A stretch of 64,000 bases of DNA, taken from the NCBI RefSeq assembly GCF_041434935.1, contig NZ_CP107964.1, positions 1,488,001 to 1,552,000 of the forward strand, written 5' to 3'. This document shows positions 32,932 through 42,076 of this stretch, piece after piece (position 1 is the first letter of the stretch; every line of letters begins with the position of its first letter). Position numbers and translations under genes: made by a program. The notes below the pieces were generated by a model. It did no database searches. It saw only the letters and a program-made list of their open reading frames with translations, and was not told where the DNA came from. The stretch is from Kitasatospora sp. NBC_00374 (GTDB taxonomy: Bacteria > Actinomycetota > Actinomycetes > Streptomycetales > Streptomycetaceae).

Positions 32932-33340
32932 TCAGCGGGTGGTCGCCGGGCAGGCGAGGACGGGCACGGCGGGGCGGGCACCGTGCGCGGAGAGGGTGGC
33001 GAGCGGGGTGCCGGACAGGCCGAGGACGGCCTGCGCGGTGGCCCGGGCGCCGGTGCCGGGGTCGAAGCCGGTGGCGTCGTAGGCGACCGCGCCGCGGACG
33101 GCCCGGTCAGCGGCGCAGCCCTGCTGGAGCTTGACCAGGCTGCTCCAGCCCTTGAGGCCCGCGCCGAGGCGGCCGGTGGACAGCAGGGTCTCGGTGGCCA
33201 GGCCGGTGCTGTGGGCGTTGGAGGCGGTGGCTCCGGCAGCGGCGAAGCCACCGTCGGTGTTCTGATGGGCGGTCAGCCAGCCGAGGCCCGCGTCGGCCTT
33301 GGCGGTGCGGCCGGTGGCGGGTGTGAGAGCCTCTCCGGGC
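32932..33340 (-). pseudogene. C-terminal fragment of a prenyltransferase/squalene-oxidase-repeat protein
   Basis: About 135 residues show the alpha/alpha-toroid repeat pattern: AGLGWLTAHQNTDGGFAAAGATASNAHSTGLATETLLSTGRLGAGLKGWSSLVKLQQGC and ATAQAVLGLSGTPLATLSA. Intact relatives are about 400 residues with a signal peptide. Upstream of 33340 the frame turns into Arg/Ala/Pro-rich sequence with no start or signal peptide, so the N-terminal two thirds are missing. Confidence 0.7.
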
Positions 33341-33750
33341 CCGCACGCAGGGGCCCGGAGGGAGCCCGCGCGAAACCGGGCAGCCCTCGGAGCTCCGGCC
33401 CGCAGACCACGACGGGAGGAGTGCACACACCTCCGCCGCCGGGTACTCGGGCTCGCCGCCGACAGCTGTCGGCGGCCTACCGTTGCGGGTCAGCGCCGGA
33501 TTCGGACCGGACTTCCGCCAACGGCGGAGTCACGACATGACGGCCCATCATGGCGACGGCCGAAAGGCCGGGTCAAGGCCGCGTGCGTCACATCACGGCG
33601 CCCGCCGGTCGGTCCGTCGGCGACCGGCCCGGGAGCCGTCCCGGAGTGTCACGGCGGCTGCCGCCGCTGCGGCCGGCCCACCAGTGGCGCACCACGCCGG
33701 TACCGAGCGAGGTGACGGCGGGTTCCACGGCTTCGGCCACCGCCGGCCCG
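33341..33750. other. Intergenic region with a 22-base perfect palindrome
   Basis: About 410 bases without a supported gene. At 33455-33476 is an uninterrupted 22-base palindrome, GCCGCCGACAG joined to its complement with no loop. It could be an operator or a cruciform/terminator. The rest has no clear signal. The missing part of the prenyltransferase-repeat gene should have been here, so this may be a deletion junction. Confidence 0.5.
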
Positions 33751-34380
33751 TCATGCGGTCAGCCACCTGCGCAGGCCTCCGGTCCTGGCCCGGTCCACCA
33801 GGCCTCGCCCTTGCCCGGCCAGGGCACCGATCCCGTATCCGGCGGCGGCACCGACCAGCGCACCCAGGGCGACGTCGTGCGGGTAGTGGACGCCGACCAG
33901 CACCCGGGACGCTCCCATCGCAACGGCCAGGAGCAGCGCGAGCGCACCGATGCGACGGTCGACCAGCCACAGCACGGCGGCACCGGCGAACACGATGACG
34001 GTGTGGTTGCTCGGCAGCGACCAGTCCCCGGTGGCGGGACAGGTCTCCAGGGTCGGGCCGGTGTCGAGGACCTGGCACGGCCGGGGCTCGTGCAGCAGGG
34101 CCTTGAGCACGGTGTCGGCGGCGAACACGACGACCACCACCAGTGGCGCGGCGAGCACCCGGGCCATGGCGGCGCCGTCGGCGGCGCCGTCGGCGGCGCG
34201 GGCGCGCCACCAGGCCCACACCATCAGGACGGCCAGCAGCCCCAGGCCGTAAGCGGAGAACGCGGCGATCGCGTCCTGGACCGGCGAGGGCAGGTGCTGG
34301 ACCCAGTGGTCGGCCCGCAGGGACAGACCGCCGTCGATCGGCCGGCCGTCGACGGCGAGCGCGGTGCCGGCGGCCCTCAT
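33751..34380 (-). CDS. PAP2-family phosphatase
   Basis: A 209-residue membrane phosphatase of the type 2 phosphatidic-acid phosphatase superfamily. The three active-site motifs are visible: KALLHEPRP (KxxxxxxRP), SLPSNHTV (PSxH) and SRVLVGVHYPHDV (SRxxxxxHxxxD). Hydrophobic segments surround them. It dephosphorylates lipid or isoprenoid phosphates such as undecaprenyl diphosphate at the membrane. Its ATG overlaps the stop of the DedA gene (34377-34380), so both are coupled and probably act on the same lipid carrier cycle. Confidence 0.92.
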   Translation of the reverse strand: MRAAGTALAVDGRPIDGGLSLRADHWVQHLPSPVQDAIAAFSAYGLGLLAVLMVWAWWRARAADGAADGAAMARVLAAPLVVVVVFAADTVLKALLHEPRPCQVLDTGPTLETCPATGDWSLPSNHTVIVFAGAAVLWLVDRRIGALALLLAVAMGASRVLVGVHYPHDVALGALVGAAAGYGIGALAGQGRGLVDRARTGGLRRWLTA

Positions 34381-35024
34381 CGCGCCCTGGCCTGACGGCG
34401 GGAGCGCAGCACTTCCAGCGCGAGCGGCAGCAGCGAGAGCGCGATGACGGCGCCCACGATCGGCAGGAGGTAGCGGTCGACGTTCGGTACCGACGAGCCG
34501 AGCGCGTAGCCGGCCAGGACGAGACCGAAGGTCCAGACGAGGCCGCCGACGACCTGCCACAGCGTGAAGGTGCGGGCGTTCACGCCGAGCGCACCGGCGA
34601 GCGGGTTGAGGACGGTGCGGACGACGGGCACGAACCGGGCGAGGACGACGGCTCTGCCGTGGCCGTAGCGGGTGAGGAGTTCCTCCGCACGTACGGCGCC
34701 TTCGTGGAGGTGTCTGTTGCGGGAGCGGGCGAGCAGGGCGCGTCCGCCGCGTCGCCCGATGAGGTAGCCGGCCTGCGCGCCGGCGAGGGCTCCGACGGCG
34801 GATGCGGCCAGGACCTGGGCCAGGTCGAGGTGGGGCCCGCTGTGGGTGCCGGTGGTACAGAGGAGGCCGGCGGTGAAGAGCAGGGAGTCGCCGGGCAGGA
34901 AGAATCCGACCAGCAGGCCGGTCTCCGCGAACAGGACCACGGCGATGCCCAGGGCGCCGAAGGCCCCGAGCAGCGAGCCCGCGTCCAGCGGGTTGACGGC
35001 CAGTAGAGCGGATGAGGAGATCAT
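34377..35024 (-). CDS. DedA family membrane protein
   Basis: A 215-residue DedA/SNARE-associated protein. The family motifs are AETGLLVGFFLPGDSLLFTAG (residues about 33-53), AGAQAGYLIGRRGG and the conserved FVPVVRTVLNPLAGALGV with the re-entrant loop Arg. DedA proteins flip undecaprenyl phosphate or phosphatidylethanolamine, and are linked to envelope stress and proton gradient. Its coupling to a PAP2 phosphatase suits recycling of the undecaprenyl carrier. The ATG is at 35024 with GAAAGG upstream. Confidence 0.92.
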   Translation of the reverse strand: MISSSALLAVNPLDAGSLLGAFGALGIAVVLFAETGLLVGFFLPGDSLLFTAGLLCTTGTHSGPHLDLAQVLAASAVGALAGAQAGYLIGRRGGRALLARSRNRHLHEGAVRAEELLTRYGHGRAVVLARFVPVVRTVLNPLAGALGVNARTFTLWQVVGGLVWTFGLVLAGYALGSSVPNVDRYLLPIVGAVIALSLLPLALEVLRSRRQARAR

Positions 35025-35071
35025 CGCGGTTGCGCCTTTCCTGGAAGCGGTTCGGTGCGGTGGGGCCGTGG

Positions 35072-35872
35072 TCAGGCCGCGGTGCGCGACGCGCGCCGCG
35101 CGGCGGCGGCCGGCCATCCGACGGCGGCCATGATCACGACGGCGAGTACCAGGCTCACCGGACCGGTGCCGAGGTCGAGGCCGCCACGCTGACGGCTGAC
35201 ACCGGCCCAGTCGGCGAAGCAGGCGCCGAGCGGCCGGGTGAGGACGTAGGCCCACCAGAAGGCGAGCACGGAGGGCACTCGCAGCAGCCGGTGACCGAGT
35301 GCGGGGACGGCGATCAGGGCGGCGAAGAGCACTCCCGAGGTCAGGTAGCCCCAGCCCAGGGTGGCCGCGGTCAGATCGCCGACGGCGGTGCCGAGGGCGA
35401 AGGTCGCCATGACCGCCGACCAGTAGAAGACCTCGCGGCGCCCGCCCGAGACGGTCTCCACCGCGAGGGTGCCCTCGGTCCGGCGCCACAGCCCGAACAC
35501 TGCGGCCAGCGCCAGGGCGAAGGCGAGCGCGGACACCGCGTACGGCACCCCGAGCGCGACGTGCGCGACGTCGGCGGCCATGGTGCCGAACACGCTCACC
35601 ATGACCACCGCCGACCAGTAGACCGCCGGTACGTGGCGACGGGTACGGGCCTGGGCGAACAGCGCCGCCGCCAGCAGCAGGCCTGCCGAGCCGACCGCCG
35701 GGATCGGCCCGAGCGTGCGGGCGAGGTAGTCGGAGGTGGTCTCGCCCATGCCGGTCGTGAGGATCTTGACGAGCCAGAACGCAGCCGTCACCTGCGGGAC
35801 CTTGCTCCACACCGGCCGGGCGGACCCGGCCGGGCGGCGGGCCGCGCGAGTCGTTGTCGTGGTGGCGTCCAA
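35072..35872 (-). CDS. COG4705-like polytopic membrane protein
   Basis: A 266-residue protein with about eight hydrophobic segments. Two internally repeated blocks are seen: TTGMGETTSDYLARTLGP / TMAADVAHVALGVPY and TFALGTAVGDLTAATLGWGYLTSG / RPLGACFADW, each with Asp or Glu in otherwise hydrophobic stretches, which suggests a duplicated fold with polar residues in the membrane. The function of the family is unknown; some relatives are linked to metal handling. I place the start at the TTG 35872 because AAGGAG precedes it; a GTG at 35893 has no ribosome site. It is 47 bases upstream of dedA. Confidence 0.75.
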   Translation of the reverse strand: MDATTTTTRAARRPAGSARPVWSKVPQVTAAFWLVKILTTGMGETTSDYLARTLGPIPAVGSAGLLLAAALFAQARTRRHVPAVYWSAVVMVSVFGTMAADVAHVALGVPYAVSALAFALALAAVFGLWRRTEGTLAVETVSGGRREVFYWSAVMATFALGTAVGDLTAATLGWGYLTSGVLFAALIAVPALGHRLLRVPSVLAFWWAYVLTRPLGACFADWAGVSRQRGGLDLGTGPVSLVLAVVIMAAVGWPAAAARRASRTAA

Positions 35873-35925
35873 GACGACGGCACTCCTTTCCACGAGGCGC
35901 GGCCGGGCCGCGCCGACCCGATGGT

Positions 35926-36453
35926 TCAGCCGCCCAGGACCGTGTTGCCGGTGATCGTGTCGCTGGCGCCGTCGACGGTCACCACGTGCCGAACCCCGTC
36001 CGGGCCGAGAACCACGGCCTGCCAGGCCCGGCCGCCGCCCTGCTCCGTGACCGCCCTGAGCGACTCGACCTTGCCTCCCGCGACTGAGGACGAGGCCTTG
36101 ACCACCGCGTCCGCGGCGTCCAGGGACGGCAGCGGCGCCGGCGCGGTCTGCGGGCCGCGCCCGTCCTCCCGCCCGCCGTCGCGACCCTCCGCCTTGCGGC
36201 CGTCACGCCCCTCGTATCCGTCCTTGGAGGCCACCGCGCGCTCGCCGTGCCCCTCGCCCTCGTGGTGGACGGCCACCGCGGCCGCGCCGCCGCCGATCAC
36301 CACCGCGGCCGCCGCGCCGGCCACCGCCCAGCGCGCGGGACGGCCACGCAGCCAGCGCAGCCCACCGGGCCCCTTGCGGGGGCTCTCGGTGCCCGGCTGC
36401 TCCTGCGGTTCCGCACCGTCCATGGACTCGCTCACTGCGCCCACCCCGATCAT
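35926..36453 (-). CDS. Membrane-anchored PepSY-like protein
   Basis: A 175-residue protein with a cytosolic Pro/Glu-rich N-terminus, one membrane helix (RWAVAGAAAAVVIGGGAAAVAV), a highly charged linker (EGHGERAVASKDGYEGRDGRK) and a C-terminal PepSY-like domain (LDAADAVVKASSSVAGGKVESLRAVTEQGGGRAWQAVVLGPDGVRHVVTVDGASDTI). PepSY domains outside the membrane can inhibit proteases or gate sensors. It is divergent from a two-component system that probably controls it. The start may instead be the GTG at 36435. Confidence 0.75.
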   Translation of the reverse strand: MIGVGAVSESMDGAEPQEQPGTESPRKGPGGLRWLRGRPARWAVAGAAAAVVIGGGAAAVAVHHEGEGHGERAVASKDGYEGRDGRKAEGRDGGREDGRGPQTAPAPLPSLDAADAVVKASSSVAGGKVESLRAVTEQGGGRAWQAVVLGPDGVRHVVTVDGASDTITGNTVLGG

Positions 36454-36508
36454 GTGGCAAGGCCCGGGCCCTGCGCCCGGACGTCAGCCCCAGCATGACC
36501 GGGCGTCG

Positions 36509-36543
36509 CTGAAGGATTGCTGAAGACCTGAAGACACCTTCAG
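36509..36543. promoter_or_regulatory. CTGAAG repeat cluster, likely response-regulator site
   Basis: CTGAAG occurs at 36509, 36520 and 36528, the first two 11 bases apart. CTTCAG at 36538-36543 makes an inverted pair with the third (four-base spacer). The cluster lies between the divergent PepSY-like gene and the response regulator, 34 bases before the latter's ATG. OmpR-class regulators bind such direct repeats, so autoregulation and control of the PepSY gene are likely. Confidence 0.6.
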
Positions 36544-36576
36544 GTTCCCGGCCGGGGGACCTGCCACCCTGGGGTC

Positions 36577-37254
36577 ATGCGTGTACTGGTGGTGGAGGAC
36601 GAGCGCCGACTGGCCCTGGCGCTGCAGCACGGACTGACCGCGGAGGGATTCACCGTCGACGTCGTCCACGACGGCCTCTCCGGCCTCGCCCGGGCGACGG
36701 ACCACTCCTACGACGTGATCGTGCTCGACATCATGCTGCCCGGCCTCAACGGCTACCGGGTGTGCGCACGCCTGCGAGCCGCGGGCAGCGACGCCGGCAT
36801 CCTGATGCTCACCGCCAAGGACGGCGAGTGGGACGAGGCCGAGGCCCTGGACACCGGGGCCGACGACTACCTGTCCAAGCCGTTCTCCTTCGTCGTCCTC
36901 GTCGCCCGCCTCAAGGCTCTCGCCCGCCGCATCGGCAGCCGCGCGCCCCGGCGCACCACCCTGGGCGACCTCGTGGTCGACTCCGCCGCCCGGACCTGCA
37001 CCCGTGGCGGCACTCCGGTGCCCCTCACCCCCCGCGAGTTCGCCGTCCTGGACCACCTCGCCCGCCGTGCCGGGGAGGCCGTCTCCAAGCGGGAGATCCT
37101 CGAACAGGTCTGGGACAGCGGCCCCGACAGTGACCCCAACACCGTCGAGGTCCACATCAGTGCCCTCCGCCGAAAGATCGACACCCCGTTCGGGCGCTCG
37201 GCGGTGCAGACCGTCCGCGGCGCCGGCTACCGACTGGCGGCCGACGGTGGCTGA
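36577..37254 (+). CDS. OmpR-family response regulator
   Basis: A 225-residue regulator. The receiver domain has acidic residues near 8-9 (VVEDER), the phosphoacceptor Asp51 in VIVLDIMLPG, and Thr/Lys in LMLTAKDG and DDYLSKPFSF. The C-terminal winged helix (from about 130) shows LTPREFAVLDHLARRAGEAVSKREIL and TVEVHISALRRKID and ends VQTVRGAGYRLA. The histidine kinase gene overlaps its 3' end by eight bases. It probably binds the CTGAAG cluster upstream and controls the divergent membrane protein genes. Confidence 0.95.
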   Translation: MRVLVVEDERRLALALQHGLTAEGFTVDVVHDGLSGLARATDHSYDVIVLDIMLPGLNGYRVCARLRAAGSDAGILMLTAKDGEWDEAEALDTGADDYLSKPFSFVVLVARLKALARRIGSRAPRRTTLGDLVVDSAARTCTRGGTPVPLTPREFAVLDHLARRAGEAVSKREILEQVWDSGPDSDPNTVEVHISALRRKIDTPFGRSAVQTVRGAGYRLAADGG

Positions 37255-38719
37255 CCCGACCCGGCCCGGACCCCTCCGTGCCGCACGCCGCCGAACCGCC
37301 GCCATCCTGCACCACCTCACCCGGCACCCTCGCATCGCGGCCCTGGTCAAGCGCCTCGCGCCGCGCTCCGTCCGCACCCGCACCACCCTCGCGGCCTGCG
37401 CCAGCGTCGCCGTCGTCCTGCTCGTCGCCTCGGCCGCCGTACTCCTGCTGCTCCGCGCCAACCTCGAACGCACCGTCGAGACCGGAGCCCGCGAACAGGC
37501 CCAGGCCATCGCCCGCCTGGCCACCGACGACCACCTCACCGCGCAGCTGCCCCTCGACCACGGCACCGACTTCATCCAGGTCACCGACGCGGACGGCAAG
37601 GTCATCGCCGCCAGCCAGAACCTCGCCGGCCACCCCGCCCTCGCCCCCACCAACACCCACGACGGCCACAGCACCTACAACCTCGGCGCCCTCGGCGACG
37701 AACACCACCAACGGGTCACCACGGTCACCACCGACACCCCCACCGGCCCGGTCACCATCCACGTCGGCGCTTCCCTGCGCACCGCCGACACCGCCGAGGA
37801 CCTCACCACCGCCGCCCTCGCCGCCCTCAGTGCCGTCCTGCTGCTCACCGTCGGCGCCCTCACCTGGCGAGCCACCGGCCGCGCCCTGCGCCCGGTCGAG
37901 GCGATCCGCGCCGAAGTCGCCGCCATCGGCGACCGCGACCTCGACCGCCGCGTCCCCGAACCCCGCAGCGACGACGAGATCGCCCGCCTGGCCCACACCA
38001 TGAACGCCATGCTCGACCGTCTCGAAGCCGCCGGCGCCCGCCAGCGCCGCTTCATCGCCGACGCCTCCCACGAACTGCGCAGCCCCCTCGCCGTGCTCCG
38101 CACCCAGCTCGAGGTCGCCCTGACCCACCCCGACCCCGGCGTACGCACCGACCTGGTCGCCGGCGCCCTGCAGGACACCGAACGCCTCCAGTCACTCGCC
38201 GCCGACCTGCTGCTCCTCGCACGCCTCGACGCGACCGGCCACGACCGGCCCGACGAGCTGGTCGACCTCACCGAACTCGTCCACACCACGGTGCACGCCC
38301 GCGGCCCCCAGCCCCACCCGGTCTCCCTCCACACCCCGGACGAGATCACCCTCGTCGGCAACCGGCTGTGGCTCGGGCGGCTGCTGACCAATCTCCTCGA
38401 CAACGCGCAGCGCCACGCCCGACACCGCGTCACCGTGCGGCTGTCCACCGACGGCGCGACCGGCCGGGCGGTCCTCGACGTCTCCAACGACGGCCTCCGG
38501 ATCGACCCCGCAGACCGAGAGCGGATCTTCGAACGGTTCACGCGCCTCGACGACGCCCGCAGCCGCGACGACGGCGGCACCGGCCTGGGCCTGCCCATCG
38601 CCCGCGACATCGCCACCATCCATGGCGGCACCCTCACCGTCCAGGACACCTCGGACGGCACCACCTTCCGCGCCCGCCTGTCCGTCGTGGTCCCCGGCGC
38701 CGTCCCGCCACGGCCGTGA
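37247..38719 (+). CDS. Sensor histidine kinase
   Basis: A 490-residue kinase. The start is a GTG at 37247 inside the end of the regulator gene. A helix (TTLAACASVAVVLLVASAAVLLLL) is followed by an extracellular domain of about 120 residues and a second helix (AALAALSAVLLLTVGALTW). Then come HAMP (RPVEAIRAEVAAIGDRDLDRRVPEP), the H-box RRFIADASHELRSPLAVLRTQLE (His about 274), N-box NLLDNAQRHA, and G-box DDGGTGLGLPIARDIATIHGG. The sensor domain is rich in Thr/Asp/His, so a cation or envelope signal is possible; this is a guess. Confidence 0.94.
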   Translation: MADPTRPGPLRAARRRTAAILHHLTRHPRIAALVKRLAPRSVRTRTTLAACASVAVVLLVASAAVLLLLRANLERTVETGAREQAQAIARLATDDHLTAQLPLDHGTDFIQVTDADGKVIAASQNLAGHPALAPTNTHDGHSTYNLGALGDEHHQRVTTVTTDTPTGPVTIHVGASLRTADTAEDLTTAALAALSAVLLLTVGALTWRATGRALRPVEAIRAEVAAIGDRDLDRRVPEPRSDDEIARLAHTMNAMLDRLEAAGARQRRFIADASHELRSPLAVLRTQLEVALTHPDPGVRTDLVAGALQDTERLQSLAADLLLLARLDATGHDRPDELVDLTELVHTTVHARGPQPHPVSLHTPDEITLVGNRLWLGRLLTNLLDNAQRHARHRVTVRLSTDGATGRAVLDVSNDGLRIDPADRERIFERFTRLDDARSRDDGGTGLGLPIARDIATIHGGTLTVQDTSDGTTFRARLSVVVPGAVPPRP

Positions 38720-38774
38720 GCAGCGCAGCGGCCGAGGCCACCCGGCCGACACCCGACGGTCTGCCGCGGACGGC

Positions 38775-38813
38775 GCCGGGGCGGGTGACCCAATAGGTCG
38801 CACCCGCCCCGGC
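38775..38813. terminator. Convergent terminator between histidine kinase and metE
   Basis: A perfect 13-bp stem, GCCGGGGCGGGTG (38775-38787) and CACCCGCCCCGGC (38801-38813), with a 13-base loop. It lies between two converging genes and is suited to stop both transcripts. Confidence 0.75.
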
Positions 38814-38820
38814 GGCAGCC

Positions 38821-41130
38821 TCAGCCGGCCAGCTCCGCGCGGACCTCGCGGGCCGCGGCGACCAGGTTCTCCAGTGAGGCGCGGGTCTCGGGCCAGCCGC
38901 GGGTCTTCAGGCCGCAGTCGGGGTTGACCCACAGCCGCTCGGTCGGGATGGCCGCCAGGCCGGCGCGGAGCAGTGCGGCGGCCTCCTCGGTGCTCGGCAC
39001 CCGGGGCGAGTGGATGTCGTAGACCCCGGGGCCGACCTCGCGCGGGTAGCCCGCCTCGGCCAGCTCGTGCGCGACCTCCATGTGCGAGCGGGCCGCCTCC
39101 AGCGAGATCACGTCGGCGTCGAGCTCGTCGATCGCGGTCATGACCGCGCCGAACTCGGCGTAGCACATGTGGGTGTGGACCTGGGTGTCGGCGCGTACCC
39201 CGGAGGTGCTGAGCCGGAACGCCTCGGTGGCCCACGCCAGGTACGCCGGACGGCCGGCGGCCCGCAGCGGGAGCGTCTCGCGCAGCGCGGGCTCGTCCAC
39301 CTGGATGACGGCCGCGCCGGCGGCCTCCAGGTCGTTCACCTCGTCGCGCAGGGCGAGGGCGACCTGCCGGGCGGTGTCGCCGACGGGCTGGTCGTCGCGG
39401 ACGAAGGACCAGGCGAGCATGGTGACCGGGCCGGTGAGCATGCCCTTGACCGGACGGTCCGTCAGGTCCTGCGCGTAGCGGTACCAGTCGACGGTCATCG
39501 GGTGCGGGCGGGAGATGTCGCCGGCCAGCACCGGCGGGCGGACGTAGCGGGTGCCGTAGGACTGCACCCAGCCCTGCTGGGTGGCCAGGTAGCCGGTCAG
39601 CTGCTCGGCGAAGTACTGGACCATGTCGTTGCGTTCGGGCTCGCCGTGCACCAGGACGTCCAGGCCGGCCTTCTCCTGGTAGGCGATCACCTCGCGGACC
39701 TCGGCCTCCATCCGGTCGCGGTACCCGGCCTCGTCGAGGCGGCCGGCGCGCAGGTCGGCGCGTGCGGTGCGCAGGTCGGTGGTCTGCGGGAAGGAGCCGA
39801 TGGTGGTGGTCGGCAGCAACGGCAGGCCGAGACGGGCGCGTTGGGCCGAGGCGCGCTCGGGGTAGGCCTGGGGGCGCCGGGCGTCCTCGGCGGTGGTGGC
39901 GGCAGCACGGGCCCGGACCGCCGGGTCGTGGGTGAGTGCCGAGACGGCGCGGGAGGCCAGGTCGGCGCGGTTGGCGGCGAGTTCGGGGAGGACCGCGTGG
40001 GTGCCCGCGTTCAGGCCCCGGGCGAGGGTGGTGATCTCGGCGGTCTTCTGCCGGGCGAAGGCGAGCCAGCGGGCGATCTGCGGGTCGAGGTCACGTTCGG
40101 CGGTGGCGTCGAGCGGGACGTGCAGCAGGGAGCAGGACGGCGCGACGTCGACCCGGTCGGCCAGGCCGAGGAGGGTGGCCAGGGTGGTGAGGGACTTCTC
40201 AAGGTCGTTGATCCAGATGTTGCGGCCGTCCACCACACCGGCGATCAGCCGCTTGCCGGGCAGGCCGCCGACGGCGGCGAGGTCGTCCAGGTTGGCCGCG
40301 CCGGGGCCGGTGAAGTCCAGCCCGACGCCCTCGATGGGGGCCTTGGCCAGGACCTTCAACGCCTCGCCGGCCCGGTCGAAGTAGGTCGCCACCAGGATGT
40401 TCGGCCGGTCGGTGAGCGCGCCGAGCTCGCGGTAGACCCGTGCGGCGGCGTTCAGTTCGGCCGGGGTGCGGTCCTGCACGAGGGCGGGCTCGTCCAACTG
40501 CACCCACTCGGCGCCGGCCGCGCGCAGGTCCGCGAGGAGCTCGGCGTAGACGGGCAGCAGCCGGTCGAGCAGGGTGACCGGCCGGAAGTCGGCGGCCACA
40601 CCGGGCGCGGGCTTGGCGAGCAGCAGGTACGTCAGCGGGCCGACCAGCACCGGGCGGGCGCGGTGGCCGAGCAGGAGCGCCTCACGCAGCTCGGAGACCG
40701 GCTTGGCCGAGTTGGCGGCGAAGACCGTGCCCGGCCCCAACTCGGGCACGAGGTAGTGGTAGTTGGTGTCGAACCACTTGGTCATCTCCAGCGGCGCCAC
40801 GTCCTGGGTGCCGCGGGCCATGGCGAAGTAGCCGTCCAGCGGGTCGGCGTCGACGGCGGCGCGGTGCCGCGGCGGGATCGCGCCGACGGCGACACTGGTG
40901 TCCAGCACGTGGTCGTAGAGCGAGAAGTCGCCGGTGGGCACCTCGGTGACGCCGGCCTCGGCCAGCCGGCGCCAGGTGTCGCGGCGCAGGTCGGCGGCGG
41001 TGGCCCGGAGGGCTTCGGCGTCGACGCGGCCGGCCCAGTAGCCCTCGATCGCCTTCTTCAGCTCCCGGTTGGGGCCCTGCCTCGGGTAGCCGTACACGGT
41101 GGCCTGCGGGGTGGTGGAGCTCGATGACAC
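38821..41130 (-). CDS. metE: Cobalamin-independent methionine synthase
   Basis: A 769-residue 5-methyltetrahydropteroyltriglutamate-homocysteine methyltransferase. The N-terminal barrel starts [22 protein letters not shown]. The C-terminal catalytic barrel contains [12 protein letters not shown] and the zinc ligands: His and Cys in [11 protein letters not shown], Glu in [12 protein letters not shown], and Cys in [12 protein letters not shown]. It makes methionine without B12. The GTG start at 41130 has AAGGAG seven bases upstream; the longer frame to 41208 is rejected. A cobalamin riboswitch lies in the leader, so B12 should shut the gene off in favour of the B12-dependent MetH. Confidence 0.97.
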   Translation of the reverse strand: MSSSSTTPQATVYGYPRQGPNRELKKAIEGYWAGRVDAEALRATAADLRRDTWRRLAEAGVTEVPTGDFSLYDHVLDTSVAVGAIPPRHRAAVDADPLDGYFAMARGTQDVAPLEMTKWFDTNYHYLVPELGPGTVFAANSAKPVSELREALLLGHRARPVLVGPLTYLLLAKPAPGVAADFRPVTLLDRLLPVYAELLADLRAAGAEWVQLDEPALVQDRTPAELNAAARVYRELGALTDRPNILVATYFDRAGEALKVLAKAPIEGVGLDFTGPGAANLDDLAAVGGLPGKRLIAGVVDGRNIWINDLEKSLTTLATLLGLADRVDVAPSCSLLHVPLDATAERDLDPQIARWLAFARQKTAEITTLARGLNAGTHAVLPELAANRADLASRAVSALTHDPAVRARAAATTAEDARRPQAYPERASAQRARLGLPLLPTTTIGSFPQTTDLRTARADLRAGRLDEAGYRDRMEAEVREVIAYQEKAGLDVLVHGEPERNDMVQYFAEQLTGYLATQQGWVQSYGTRYVRPPVLAGDISRPHPMTVDWYRYAQDLTDRPVKGMLTGPVTMLAWSFVRDDQPVGDTARQVALALRDEVNDLEAAGAAVIQVDEPALRETLPLRAAGRPAYLAWATEAFRLSTSGVRADTQVHTHMCYAEFGAVMTAIDELDADVISLEAARSHMEVAHELAEAGYPREVGPGVYDIHSPRVPSTEEAAALLRAGLAAIPTERLWVNPDCGLKTRGWPETRASLENLVAAAREVRAELAG

Positions 41131-41259
41131 GGAACTCTCCTTCGCGAGTCGCGTTGCGATCCCGGGAGAGCACGGAGGAACGAGGGTACGACAGTGAGGG
41201 CGCAGCACCGGGATGTGCCCGCCCGCTCCGCCGACCCTCCCACGAGGTCACCGAGATCA

Positions 41260-41279
41260 CCGTGTGCGGTCGCACACGG
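41260..41279 (-). terminator. Hairpin directly after the B12 box (riboswitch expression platform)
   Basis: An 8-bp perfect stem, CCGTGTGC and GCACACGG, with a four-base loop begins two bases past the B12 box. Its position suits a switch that forms or unfolds with ligand. There is no T-run, so termination, anti-termination or processing are all possible. Confidence 0.55.
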
Positions 41280-41280
41280 G

Positions 41281-41485
41281 CAGTGGCAGGTCTTCGGACT
41301 CATGGGCACATCCGCCCGAAAGGCGGACACCTACTGGCCGTCGCTTCCCAGGCCCCCGCTGGGGCCCAGTGCACGTGACGGCGGTCGTTCCCACTCACCG
41401 CTGCGGGGCAGTCCCGGATTCCCACCGGGTTCCCTCTTGCGACGCGCCTGCCTGGCTGACAGGGCGAACCGACTGCGAGGCACAG
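41281..41485 (-). ncRNA. Cobalamin riboswitch upstream of metE
   Basis: Read on the minus strand, the core contains ACCCGGTGGGAATCCGGG followed by ACTGCCCCGCAGCGGTGAG (about 41433-41394), the conserved cobalamin aptamer core. About 110 bases later comes the B12 box GCCACTG (41287-41281), preceded by GAAGACCT. Intervening arms pair, for example GTCCGCC with GGCGGAT. The aptamer ends 150 bases before the metE start. Cobalamin riboswitches before metE repress the B12-independent enzyme when B12 is present. Confidence 0.93.
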
Positions 41486-41607
41486 CCTAGTACTGCGACG
41501 GCCCTGCGGTGACGAGGCATCAGCTCCCGGTCGGCGGCCTCTTCGTCGGTACGCCGACGGCGGCGGCCGACGGTCGACTCCCGGTCTGTCCACCTACACT
41601 GACGGGC

Positions 41608-42012
41608 ATGGCATGCCGCATCAGTGAGCTGGTCATCGACGCCGCCGACGCCGACCGGCTCGCCGCGTTCTGGAGCGAGGTCCTCGGCTACGTCGAACTC
41701 GGCCGGGAGGCCGACGGAAGCATCGAGATCGGACCGCCCGGCGCCGGCTTCGGCGGCCCGCAGCCCACCCTCGTCCTCAGCCCCAGCAGCGAGCCGCGGG
41801 CCGGGAAGCTCCGCCTGCACATCGACGTCAGCGCCACCGACCGCGACCAGGACGCCGAGCTGGAGCGGCTGCTCGCCCTCGGCGCCAGGCCCGTCGACGT
41901 GGGCCAGACCGGCACCGAGAGCTGGCACGTCCTGGCCGACCCGGAAGGCAACGAGTTCTGCCTCCTGCACGCCCGGATCCAGCCCCTCCGACCGGTGCCG
42001 CCGACTGCCTGA
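41608..42012 (+). CDS. VOC family protein (glyoxalase-like)
   Basis: A 134-residue protein of the glyoxalase/bleomycin-resistance superfamily, short type: ISELVIDAADADRLAAFWSEVLGYV, then LVLSPSSEPRAGKLRLHIDVSATD and WHVLADPEGNEFCLLHA at the end. Function unknown. The ATG at 41608 lacks a ribosome site, and TACACT at 41594-41599 may be a -10 placing the transcript start at the ATG (leaderless). The longer frame to 41509 has odd composition and overlaps the promoter. It is divergent from metE's riboswitch. Confidence 0.85.
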   Translation: MACRISELVIDAADADRLAAFWSEVLGYVELGREADGSIEIGPPGAGFGGPQPTLVLSPSSEPRAGKLRLHIDVSATDRDQDAELERLLALGARPVDVGQTGTESWHVLADPEGNEFCLLHARIQPLRPVPPTA

Positions 42013-42076
42013 CCCCCGTGGGAACGGTCGGCGACACCGCTCTTCCGGACGACGCCGGGCTGGCGCCGAGGCACGG

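Noticed and set aside
39010..41127. A 705-codon plus-strand frame opposite metE.
   Set aside because: Shadow of MetE, whose zinc ligands and barrels are intact on the minus strand.
41509..41607. N-terminal extension of the VOC protein.
   Set aside because: Unlike composition, overlap with the probable promoter, and homology starts at the ATG 41608.
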